27,139 nt of DNA. Source: Gammaproteobacteria bacterium RIFCSPHIGHO2_02_FULL_42_13. Lineage in GTDB: Bacteria > Pseudomonadota > Gammaproteobacteria > UBA12402. Within the stretch, counting starts at the first letter, position 1; the number at the start of each line of letters is the position of its first letter. The translations under genes and the position numbers were made by a program. The notes beneath the pieces are model-generated. The model was not told the origin of the DNA. It worked only from the letters and a program-made list of their open reading frames with translations, and did not search any database. This document shows positions 15,826 to 22,949 of this stretch, one piece after another. The DNA lies in assembly GCA_001801405.1 (NCBI GenBank), contig MGXQ01000071.1, positions 1 to 27,139 of the forward strand. The letters run 5' to 3'.

Positions 15826-16814
15826 AAAAATTAATAGCGGTTTTAATGATATCAACAGTGGGGCTGTATGGTTGCACAACCAATCCAACAGCGGATATTG
15901 CGGCGCCGGTATCTTATACGCCGGCAGTGCAAACGACACAGCAGTCAGTTGCTTCGCAAACAAATGTTTCGTCAGAGGCGTTGGTGACATCGCCGGCGGC
16001 ATTTTTAGCGCAGCAAACAACATCTGATGTTAAAGCTCAAAAGATATTAACCGGTGTGGCAGCGGTTAAAGAGGCAAACAAAAAAGCACTCAAACAGCCG
16101 GATTCAAATGCGTATCAAAATGGCATTATGACTTATGATTTTGTGCCGGGTGCGTTATATAAAATTTATTGTGCGCCGTTAAATGTAACAGACATCCAGT
16201 TTCAGCCCGGCGAAACACTGGTGTCGGTTGCGGCCGGCGATACATTGCGTTGGCAAGTATCAAAAACCTATAGTGGTAGTGGCGAAGCGCGCCGCGAGCA
16301 TTTAATGGTAAAGCCGACAGATAGTAACATACAAGATAGTGTTGTTGTGACAACTAGTCAGCATGCCTATCATTTAATGATGTACTCGACGAACAGTGTT
16401 TATATGGCGACGGTTCGATGGCGTTATCCGGGTGAAACCGATTTGGCGCAGAATTTTGGTGAGGAGGGCGATGTGGCATCGAATAGTGTCATAAACGCCG
16501 GTGGAGTGAATGTGAGCCAAATGGATTTTAACTATCGCGCGGATATCCTGCAAGGTTCACGGCCGGATTGGGTGCCAACGATGATATTTAATGATGGTCA
16601 TAAAACTTATATTCAATTGCCGGACAATGTGCAAGATTCACCAACATTATTTGTCGGTAGCGATGCGACCGGTGGCGAACAGGTGGTAAATTATCGTATT
16701 GTCGGCAATTATTACATCGTGGATCGTGTTGTTTATTATGCGCAATTGCGATCAGGTCAAACAAACTCAACGATTGTTCAAATCAGTTATGGTGATAATT
16801 CGAATGCAAGATAA
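15822..16814 (+). CDS. trbG: VirB9/TrbG-like core protein with lipobox
   Basis: Outer-membrane-proximal component of the secretion core, which binds VirB10. The 330-residue protein has N-terminal signal sequence MKKLIAVLMISTVGLYGC, a lipobox with Cys18, then a Thr/Gln/Ala-rich linker to about 100. The VirB9/TrbG domain includes GALYKIYCAPLNVTDIQFQP, GDTLRWQV, REHLMVKPT, YHLMMYST and, at the C-terminus, DRVVYYAQLRSG. In many systems the lipid anchor is a separate small VirB7/TrbH protein; none is seen here, so TrbG may carry the anchor itself. ATGA overlap with trbF; the end overlaps the trbI start by 11 nt. Confidence 0.9.
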   Translation: MKKLIAVLMISTVGLYGCTTNPTADIAAPVSYTPAVQTTQQSVASQTNVSSEALVTSPAAFLAQQTTSDVKAQKILTGVAAVKEANKKALKQPDSNAYQNGIMTYDFVPGALYKIYCAPLNVTDIQFQPGETLVSVAAGDTLRWQVSKTYSGSGEARREHLMVKPTDSNIQDSVVVTTSQHAYHLMMYSTNSVYMATVRWRYPGETDLAQNFGEEGDVASNSVINAGGVNVSQMDFNYRADILQGSRPDWVPTMIFNDGHKTYIQLPDNVQDSPTLFVGSDATGGEQVVNYRIVGNYYIVDRVVYYAQLRSGQTNSTIVQISYGDNSNAR

Positions 16815-18045
16815 AAAACAAGAGTCGATATTAAAAACAACGATGCCTAAGACGACGCATGTTAATAAAGTGCTGGTCTCGGTTATTGTTGCGGCGGTGG
16901 TGCTATTGATTGCGGTTGCTATTGTGAGTGCGTTGGGTCGTGCGCCACAAAAGGTAGCAAAAACGCATCAAGCGACGCAAAATTTAACGACGGCCGTAAG
17001 CTCAGTTGTGACGGCATTGCCACAAAATTATCAGGATGTTGATAAAATAAAACAATATCAACCTAAAGATAAGACTTCAAAAATTTCGCCCGAAGTGCAG
17101 CAAGAAATGGCTATATTACAACAACAGCAACAAGCCTTAGAGCAACGGCTTGCCGAGTTGAGTGCGCGTCCCTCGCAAAGTTCTGCTCAGGATGATGAAA
17201 AAATGCAGCAAGCGAAAAACAGTGGATTATTTTTTCCGGGGAGTGCGCCGCCTACACCGCAATATTCTTATACGTCGGATGCATCGAACAATACATCGAC
17301 AGGTAAAAATGATAATACGGATAAAACCGATTCAAGTTTTCATAATACGCCATATAATCAACAAAATATGCAATCGCAGAAAATAGACTTTTTGAAAGCC
17401 GATGAAAAAGATAGCAGCATTTACGATCCGCATATTTTGCAAAGACCAGAGTCGCCCTATGAAGTGCAGGCAGGAACGTTATTGCCCGCCGAATTGATTA
17501 CGGGTGTCAATACATCGTTGCCTGGCGATGTGGTTGCTCAAATTAAAGAGAATATTTATGATTCGGTGACAGGGCGTTTTTTATTAATCCCAAAAGGATC
17601 TAAGTTGTTGGGGCAATATGATTCGCAAGTCTCTTATGGGCAACAACGAACTTTGTTGGCGTTTACACGCATTATTCGTCCCGACGGTTCATCCATATTA
17701 CTGAACAAATTATCGGGTGCTGATATGATGGGGCAATCGGGTATTGAAGGCGATGTCAATAATCACTGGATGCGCGTGATTGGGGCGGCGACCTTGTCAA
17801 CGATTTTAAGTATGGGAACCGGTGTTGCAGCTGATAATGCAGCGAATCAAAATGCGCTCTATCCAAATACGGCACAAAAAGCAGCATTAGGTGCGGCGGA
17901 TAGTATTTCACAAACCGGAGAAGATTTGACGAATAATGCGATGAATATTCAGCCGACAATTACGATTCCAGCCGGTTATGAATTCAATGTGATTGTCAAT
18001 AAAGATATTATATTGGCGCCGTATCAGCAGGAAAACATGTCATGA
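16804..18045 (+). CDS. trbI: VirB10/TrbI-like core protein
   Basis: Spans both membranes and links the ATPases to the outer-membrane pore. The start at 16804 (MQDKKQES) places a short cytoplasmic tail before a single transmembrane helix (about 22-45) and leaves GGTGAT upstream as a weak binding site; an upstream in-frame Met at 16699 would lie deep inside trbG. After the helix comes a flexible Gln/Ser/Asn-rich region with a short coiled-coil segment including five consecutive Gln (about 100-120). The C-terminal TrbI domain has YEVQAGTLLPAELITGVN, YDSVTGRFLLIPKGSKLLG, FTRIIRPDG and NNHWMRVIGAA. Length is 413 residues. Its stop overlaps the next start as ATGA. Confidence 0.93.
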   Translation: MQDKKQESILKTTMPKTTHVNKVLVSVIVAAVVLLIAVAIVSALGRAPQKVAKTHQATQNLTTAVSSVVTALPQNYQDVDKIKQYQPKDKTSKISPEVQQEMAILQQQQQALEQRLAELSARPSQSSAQDDEKMQQAKNSGLFFPGSAPPTPQYSYTSDASNNTSTGKNDNTDKTDSSFHNTPYNQQNMQSQKIDFLKADEKDSSIYDPHILQRPESPYEVQAGTLLPAELITGVNTSLPGDVVAQIKENIYDSVTGRFLLIPKGSKLLGQYDSQVSYGQQRTLLAFTRIIRPDGSSILLNKLSGADMMGQSGIEGDVNNHWMRVIGAATLSTILSMGTGVAADNAANQNALYPNTAQKAALGAADSISQTGEDLTNNAMNIQPTITIPAGYEFNVIVNKDIILAPYQQENMS

Positions 18046-18350
18046 AAAAATATTTATGTCGCTTTTGTTATGCGTTTGTGCTCAACGTATTTCTCTGGGG
18101 TGCGAGATTGATTGTCGTAGGGGTTTTATGTGAGCCATCGGTATGGGCATTTTCATTTTTTTCACATTCTCAATCACCAACCAATCCGCAAGGAAATTCT
18201 TATGTGCAAAATGCGCCAGATGTGACATTGCAAACCAGTCCAGATACGTTAAAGCAAGTTAAAGATTTTTTTGATCATGCAAGCTATCAAGATTTTGGAT
18301 CTTATAATCACGATGTATTATTTAAAATCCCGAGCGAACAATTTTTATGA
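18042..18350 (+). CDS. Small exported protein of unknown function in the Trb operon
   Basis: I do not recognise this 102-residue protein. It has a basic start (MKKYLCRF), a hydrophobic stretch (about 11-29) and a likely signal peptidase site after VWA (34-36), leaving a mature periplasmic protein of about 66 residues, rich in Ser, Asn, Gln, Asp. Cys30 has no lipobox around it. ATGA overlaps on both sides (with trbI and trbL) tie it translationally to the secretion genes. In other Trb operons small exported proteins are TrbJ (VirB5), TrbK or TrbH; it could fill one of these roles, but TrbJ is usually more than twice as long and no similarity is visible. Confidence 0.8.
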   Translation: MKKYLCRFCYAFVLNVFLWGARLIVVGVLCEPSVWAFSFFSHSQSPTNPQGNSYVQNAPDVTLQTSPDTLKQVKDFFDHASYQDFGSYNHDVLFKIPSEQFL

Positions 18351-19483
18351 TTGATCCAGGCGCCATTACATTTGCTCAAACGATGTTTTTAGATAATATT
18401 ATGTCGGTGTTTGGTGTGGTGTCGGGTTATGCATTGGATCTGTTATATATTTTTGCGGCAATAGAAATTGTTATTTTTGGGTTATTATGGGCTTTCGGTC
18501 AGTCAGGTTGGGAGCGATTCTTTTTCAAAGTTTTAAAAATTGGATTAATCTTTTTTATTATTCAAAATTATAGTTATCTTGCCGATGTGATTGTGCGCAG
18601 TTTGGTGCAAGTGGGCGGAGCCGTCGCGCATACCAAAGAATTGGAATCCTTTATCTTTAATCCCGCAAAACTATGGCAATATGGTTACAACGAAGGCGTG
18701 ATGCTATTAAAATTGGCGGCAACGGGCAGCAATATTGGATTGCCGATGTTATACATTATGTTGGGTTCAGGTATTTTGATGGTATTTGGTTTATTGGGGA
18801 TTCAGGTTGTGTTGCAGCTGTCTGGTTTTTATTTGGTGGCGATGACGTCGTTGCTGTTTATTCCCTTTGGGACATTTACTCCGGCACAAGGTATGTTTAA
18901 TCGATCAGTGCAATCTGTGCTAAAGGCAGCGGTGCGTGTGATGGTGATTATTATGGTGATCGGCGTGGCGGTAACCGTTTGGAGCAGTTTTGCTTTAACG
19001 AGTGTTACGCCGGATCATTTACCGATACCCTTTAATATCAATCAGCCATTGGGTTTATTTTTTACAGGATTATTGTTTTTATATTTGGCGATTCGCTTAC
19101 CTAAAATGGCGGCAGAAAGCGTTGGATCTATTAGCATGCGGTTGATCGAAGGTAATACTACGCAAACAATTGTTTCTCGAGAAGGGTCGAACGAGCTGCA
19201 AAGCGCGGCGTCAGCATCACTGGGTGAAATGCAAGCAGCCACAACGATTAATGGCGGCAATCCTGGATTTGCAATGAGTAGCGGCACGATGGTTTCTGGA
19301 ATGTTGTCCCATTTGGCTTCGGCAACACCGGTGACCGTTTCTGTTGGCTCTAGCTCGATGCGAGGTGGCGGATCGGGTGATTTAAAATTGTCACAAGCCA
19401 GTGAATTATGTAAAAGTATTAGTGATCAGACGATGAAAAAGCTGGAGAAGACTCTGGTAAGGGTGTTAGATAAAAAGGGTTGA
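18347..19483 (+). CDS. trbL: VirB6/TrbL-like polytopic membrane protein
   Basis: Inner-membrane channel component of the secretion system. The 378-residue protein has at least six hydrophobic helices (about 16-48, 59-75, 131-155, 157-180, 200-222, 242-262) with QSGWERFFFKVLKIGLIFF in the first cytoplasmic loop, as usual in P-type TrbL. The C-terminal third (about 290-378) is hydrophilic, Ser/Gly-rich with a final Lys-rich helix, also typical. It starts by ATGA overlap with the preceding small gene. The downstream gene follows after 36 nt. Confidence 0.9.
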   Translation: MIDPGAITFAQTMFLDNIMSVFGVVSGYALDLLYIFAAIEIVIFGLLWAFGQSGWERFFFKVLKIGLIFFIIQNYSYLADVIVRSLVQVGGAVAHTKELESFIFNPAKLWQYGYNEGVMLLKLAATGSNIGLPMLYIMLGSGILMVFGLLGIQVVLQLSGFYLVAMTSLLFIPFGTFTPAQGMFNRSVQSVLKAAVRVMVIIMVIGVAVTVWSSFALTSVTPDHLPIPFNINQPLGLFFTGLLFLYLAIRLPKMAAESVGSISMRLIEGNTTQTIVSREGSNELQSAASASLGEMQAATTINGGNPGFAMSSGTMVSGMLSHLASATPVTVSVGSSSMRGGGSGDLKLSQASELCKSISDQTMKKLEKTLVRVLDKKG

Positions 19484-19519
19484 TAGGGCCTTCGTCTTCG
19501 AAAAAATAAGGAGGAAAAC

Positions 19520-20041
19520 GTGAGCCACAAGACATTATGGATAACATCGATTTTACTTTCAATAATTGTTGTAACCGCTTTAATTTTAAAGGAATTAGGC
19601 TATTCGATTGTGTATCAGGGATCGACGAGTATGCCAAAAGGATTTTATTGGGTATCGCCGGTCAAGCAACTCAATAAGGGCGATATTGTGGTGTTTAATC
19701 CGCCAGAAGCAACAGAAAAATTTTTGTGGAAACGACATTGGTTGCCAGAGGGAGCCTCAATGATGAAGCATGTGGAGGCAGTGCCGGGTGATATGGTTTG
19801 TAAGTCGAAAGGGGCGATTTGGATTAATGAAAAACGGTTTGCGCAAGTTTATCGTTTTTACACGTTAGGAAAACGATTACCCGGTTTATCCTTTTGTGAA
19901 AAACTGGGCATGGATGAATATTTATTGATGAGCACGGATATTGCTCGTTCGTTTGATGGGCGTTATTTTGGTCCGGTGAAAAAGAGTGATATTAAGGGGA
20001 GGGCGGGGTTATTATTTAAGGTAGACTATAATGAACAGTAG
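19520..20041 (+). CDS. traF: TraF-like S26 family peptidase (pilin maturation)
   Basis: In RP4, TraF trims TrbC and joins its ends to make a cyclic pilin; the enzyme is a signal peptidase relative of the inner membrane. This 173-residue protein has an N-terminal membrane anchor (about 6-23), the catalytic Ser37 in STSMPKGFYW, the probable general base Lys83 in MMKHVEAVPGD, and FDGRYFGPVKKSDIKGRA at the C-terminal core. The SMP-KG-YW pattern, instead of the SMxPTL of LepB, marks the TraF subgroup. Start is GTG at 19520, 6 nt after AAGGAGG, the strongest binding site in the operon. The end overlaps trbB by 11 nt. Cyclisation of this pilin is inferred from context. Confidence 0.9.
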   Translation: MSHKTLWITSILLSIIVVTALILKELGYSIVYQGSTSMPKGFYWVSPVKQLNKGDIVVFNPPEATEKFLWKRHWLPEGASMMKHVEAVPGDMVCKSKGAIWINEKRFAQVYRFYTLGKRLPGLSFCEKLGMDEYLLMSTDIARSFDGRYFGPVKKSDIKGRAGLLFKVDYNEQ

Positions 20042-20978
20042 AATAAAAACAGAAAATCGTCATTTTGATATGTTGATGACAGCGTTTGGCGAGCAGATTA
20101 TTGGTTTGCTGGAAGATCCTGACGTGATTGAAATTATCGTAAATGCCGATGGTAAATTATGGACAGAATCTTTAACAAAAGGGAAATACTTTACCCATAT
20201 TATTTTACCTGCCGCACAAACTGCTAATGCGATCAAACTCGTCGCCGCATCACAACAAATGGTCGCGGATTATGAACATCCTGAAGTATCTTGCGAATTG
20301 CCCAAAAATGGAGCGCGGTTCCAGGGATGGTTGCCGCCCGTTGTTGACGCGCCGACCTTTACGATTCGCAAACGGGCGATTCGTATTTTTACTTTAGAAG
20401 ATTACATTGATGCGGGCAGTATGTCTCTTGCCCAAGCAGAATTATTAAAACAAGCCGTGCATATGCGAAAAAATATTATGATTGCTGGCGGTACAGCGTC
20501 AGGTAAAACGACTTTTGCGAACGCATTGTTGCATGAGCTCAAAGATAGCACAGAGCGCATGATCGTTTTGGAAGATTTGCCGGAATTGCAGATTCAGGTC
20601 GAAGATCATGTGAAGTTGCGTACAACTCCAACAAAATCGATGCGTGATTTGGTGAAAGGTATTTTACGTATGCGACCGGATCGCATCATCATCGGCGAAG
20701 TGCGCGATGGGGCGGCATTAGAATTATTAAAAGCGTGGAATACTGGTCATCCGGGTGGTATTTGTACCATTCATGCGAACGATGCGGAGTCAACGTTGTC
20801 GCGTCTCGAAGATCTCGTACAAGAAGCTGTAAGTGTTGTTCCTAAGCGACTGATTCGACAAGCGATTAATATCATTGTTTTTATGAAGCGAGATGAGAAT
20901 GGACACTATCAAATCGATAGTATCCATCGGTATGAGAAGCAATCAGATGGACAGTATCGATTAATTCCAGCGATGTAA
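20031..20978 (+). CDS. trbB: VirB11/TrbB-like hexameric ATPase
   Basis: Traffic ATPase working with VirB4 at the cytoplasmic face. The 315 residues match TrbB (about 320). The N-terminal domain contains LEDPDVIEIIVNADGKLW, typical of TrbB. The C-terminal RecA-like domain has Walker A GGTASGKTT (Lys159), the Asp box region VLEDLPELQIQ, IIIGEVRDG (Glu223) and the His box TGHPGGICTIHAN. All are intact. It is the last gene of the operon, whereas trbB is usually first in Ti and RP4 trb operons, so the order has been rearranged. Confidence 0.95.
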   Translation: MNSRIKTENRHFDMLMTAFGEQIIGLLEDPDVIEIIVNADGKLWTESLTKGKYFTHIILPAAQTANAIKLVAASQQMVADYEHPEVSCELPKNGARFQGWLPPVVDAPTFTIRKRAIRIFTLEDYIDAGSMSLAQAELLKQAVHMRKNIMIAGGTASGKTTFANALLHELKDSTERMIVLEDLPELQIQVEDHVKLRTTPTKSMRDLVKGILRMRPDRIIIGEVRDGAALELLKAWNTGHPGGICTIHANDAESTLSRLEDLVQEAVSVVPKRLIRQAINIIVFMKRDENGHYQIDSIHRYEKQSDGQYRLIPAM

Positions 20979-20979
20979 T

Positions 20980-21012
20980 GTAGCCTGGGTGAAGCGAAGC
21001 GAAACCCAGGAT
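20980..21012. repeat. REP-like dispersed palindrome, GTAGCCTGGGT type
   Basis: Arms CCTGGGT (20984-20990) and ACCCAGG (21004-21010) enclose GAAGCGAAGCGAA, preceded by GTAG. Elements of this pattern are widespread in intergenic DNA of many proteobacteria. It lies between the convergent ends of trbB and the beta-barrel gene, where it could also slow transcription from both sides; no T-run follows. It shares the GTAGCC start and a GCGAAGC loop with the element at 26006-26046. Confidence 0.75.
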
Positions 21013-21068
21013 GAGAGCCTGAACGTTCTCCGTGTTTTAGGTTTTGCGGTGAACAGTTACCCAGCGAT

Positions 21069-21638
21069 TTAAAAAAAGTATGTCAATCCAATCGTCAACA
21101 TCTGCATGGTCGGAATATTGTCATCAGCGCTTGCTAACAAATTCCCTTGGACAGTTCCTTCCCAATTGGGTGTAAATGCGTAACCCAGTCCAGCTCCTAG
21201 CAATATTGCACCGCCGGTGTAACTGCCCGCACCATCTGGATTGCCGCCATTTTTACCTTTTAAATCATGCGATACGATGGCACCACCGGCTTTAGCAAAT
21301 GCTTCAAAACCATTATCAAAGGGGATGGCAGTTTTCACAGCAGCAGCGCCGGCATAGTTGTTTGAGCCTTCTGAATTACCAAAATCTTCTGTCGGATAGC
21401 GATAAACACCAGCTTCGACAGCGATGGTGGGATTAAATTTATAACCGATGCTCATATTCAATCCTACACCAGTATTTTCGGTTTTGGTTGAACCTGCCGG
21501 TTCTTCTGCAACGCGACCCCAACCAAGATTGCCTTCGCCATAGATTCCAGATGATTGGGACATATCCGCAAATGCTACGCCACTCATCGACAACGCGATG
21601 AACCCTGCTGTGCCTATAATGGCGACTTTTTTAAACAT
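21069..21638 (-). CDS. Small outer-membrane beta-barrel protein
   Basis: The 189-residue protein has a signal peptide (MFKKVAIIGTAGFIALSMSGVAFA, cut after AFA near 24) and alternating amphipathic strands rich in Gly and aromatic residues, for example GIYGEGNLGWGRV, VGLNMSIGYKFNPTIAVEAGVY and LGAGLGYAFTPNWEG. It ends in LTIGLTYFF, the terminal Phe being the BAM recognition signal. This is the OMP beta-barrel (OmpW/OmpA-like 8-strand) type; the exact role is unknown. The start at 21638 has AAGAGG about 7 nt upstream; the Met six codons earlier overlaps that site. It converges with trbB and diverges from the receiver gene. Confidence 0.82.
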   Translation of the reverse strand: MFKKVAIIGTAGFIALSMSGVAFADMSQSSGIYGEGNLGWGRVAEEPAGSTKTENTGVGLNMSIGYKFNPTIAVEAGVYRYPTEDFGNSEGSNNYAGAAAVKTAIPFDNGFEAFAKAGGAIVSHDLKGKNGGNPDGAGSYTGGAILLGAGLGYAFTPNWEGTVQGNLLASADDNIPTMQMLTIGLTYFF

Positions 21639-21670
21639 ACAAAACCTCTTAACCAATTCTTGAAGTGAAT

Positions 21671-21698
21671 ATTATATATAAAACATGCCAGAGCACAA
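21671..21698 (-). promoter_or_regulatory. Probable promoter of the beta-barrel gene
   Basis: On the minus strand a perfect -10 TATAAT (21676-21671) lies 16 nt after TTGTGC (21698-21693), which matches the first three -35 bases. Transcription would start near 21664, about 26 nt before the ATG. Confidence 0.45.
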
Positions 21699-21703
21699 GT
21701 TGG

Positions 21704-21731
21704 TTCAACAAGCCGCAAGCGAGTTGTTGAA
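21704..21731. repeat. Perfect inverted repeat in a divergent intergenic region
   Basis: Arms TTCAACAA (21704-21711) and TTGTTGAA (21724-21731) enclose a 12-nt centre. It sits just upstream of the -35 of the beta-barrel gene and about 95 nt before the -10 of the receiver gene. The two-arm layout would suit a dimeric regulator or a hairpin; no protein or family can be named from it. Confidence 0.55.
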
Positions 21732-21825
21732 AATTATCCCTTAAACTTTAAGTGATTATTTAATGATCATAATGATTGTTCAATTTTCTTTACATTCGTG
21801 TTTCAAAAGTAATTTTCCAATGCTA

Positions 21826-21834
21826 TGCTATAAT
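21826..21834 (+). promoter_or_regulatory. Extended -10 promoter of the receiver-domain gene
   Basis: TGC directly precedes a perfect TATAAT (21829-21834), an extended -10. The -35 region is weak, as is common with extended -10 promoters. Expected start near 21841, about 32 nt before the ATG at 21873, which has AGGGA as binding site. Confidence 0.5.
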
Positions 21835-21872
21835 TTGACGGTAGGGAAAATCGGTTGGCATAGGGACAAAGT

Positions 21873-22895
21873 ATGGCAAAGAATAGAATAGCGACATGTT
21901 ATTTTCCAACAACGACGTTGTTTTTGGATGATGGCGTCAATTTTTTGAAGGATTTGTCGTTACAGCTGGATGAAGCTTTGGCTTATCGTCTTTTTTATGA
22001 GCCCTATAAAGCCCTCCGTTTCTTAAAGGATAATTATCATCCTTATGTCAATCCTCGGCAGTGGTTATCTGATTTAAAAAATCGAGGTGACTTGGGTGAT
22101 TTAGAAAAAGATGAGTTTACGCATAGTTTTGTCGATATCGATATTTTTTCTATTCACAAGATGATCTATATTCCTGATCGGTTTAGCGAAATTTCAGTCG
22201 CTGTGATCGATTATGCAATGCCTGCCATGAACGGCTTGGAGTTTTGTGCAGCGACGTCCGATTTACCCATAAAGAAAATTATTTTAACAGGTCAAGCCGG
22301 TCATTCAACGGCCGTTAGAGCATTTAACGAAAAATTGATCGATCGTTTTATTATGAAAGGGGAATACGGATTTTTAAAAACGTTGCATGATGCCATTCAT
22401 GATTTGCAGCGCGATTATTTTAGCGATCTTTCTGACATCATTATTAAAAACTTAGAAGCCAATCCGCGCAGCTGTTTAGGCGACCCTATTTTTTTAGCTT
22501 TTTTTGATAAATTCAAAACAGATCATCACATCATTGAATATTACTTGGTTAAAGAATCGGGTTGTTTTTTAATGTTAGATGAAAAGAATAAGATGCACTG
22601 GTTGATTGTGAAGGCCGAGGCAGATATGCAAGAGTTTACTGAGATTGCAGAAGGTAATGATGCCTCTCGGTCGATTGTCGATGCCTTAAAACAACGCGAA
22701 AAATTATTGTTTTTATTTACGAAAGAAGATGAAGTGAATATTTCAGTGGATAAATGGAAAGATTACTTGTTTCCTGTTAAAAAATTGGCAGGTCAGTTTA
22801 ATGATTATTATTACGCGGTTATTGACGGTCCGAGCAAATATGATGTCTATCCTGATAAGATCCATTTCTATAAAGATCATCTTAAAAAAATGTAA
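21873..22895 (+). CDS. Orphan response-regulator receiver protein with insertion
   Basis: The 340-residue protein has the key residues of a phosphorylatable receiver domain: acidic pair Asp19/Asp20 (TLFLDD), phospho-acceptor Asp113 in VAVIDYAMPAMNGLEF, switch Thr139 in IILTG and Lys162 in FIMKGE. The acidic pair is about 94 residues before the acceptor Asp rather than the usual 40-45, so a roughly 50-residue insertion (about 50-100, with several charged residues and Tyr) lies within the first half of the fold. The C-terminal half (about 185-340) is not a recognised output domain; it lacks an obvious helix-turn-helix, GGDEF or EAL motif. No histidine kinase is adjacent. It has its own promoter and a clpB heat-shock promoter follows immediately. 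Function unknown; a signalling role is likely. Confidence 0.78.
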   Translation: MAKNRIATCYFPTTTLFLDDGVNFLKDLSLQLDEALAYRLFYEPYKALRFLKDNYHPYVNPRQWLSDLKNRGDLGDLEKDEFTHSFVDIDIFSIHKMIYIPDRFSEISVAVIDYAMPAMNGLEFCAATSDLPIKKIILTGQAGHSTAVRAFNEKLIDRFIMKGEYGFLKTLHDAIHDLQRDYFSDLSDIIIKNLEANPRSCLGDPIFLAFFDKFKTDHHIIEYYLVKESGCFLMLDEKNKMHWLIVKAEADMQEFTEIAEGNDASRSIVDALKQREKLLFLFTKEDEVNISVDKWKDYLFPVKKLAGQFNDYYYAVIDGPSKYDVYPDKIHFYKDHLKKM

Positions 22896-22901
22896 TTTCA
22901 T

Positions 22902-22930
22902 ATTGAAATTTACTAATGGCGCACCCATAT
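22902..22930 (+). promoter_or_regulatory. Sigma-32 (heat shock) promoter of clpB
   Basis: ATTGAAA (22902-22908), 14 nt spacer, ACCCATAT (22923-22930). The RpoH consensus is CTTGAAA, 13-15 nt, CCCCATNT, so 6 of 7 and 7 of 8 positions match at the right spacing. The start would be near 22937, only about 13 nt before the ATG, with the AGAGG binding site (22939-22943) almost at the mRNA 5' end. Confidence 0.75.
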
Positions 22931-22949
22931 GTAGTTTTAGAGGTGAACG

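Noticed and set aside
19484..19519. Terminator between trbL and traF
   Set aside because: The gap has only a short imperfect pairing around TTCG and no T-run; the strong ribosome binding site suggests continued translation of one transcript.
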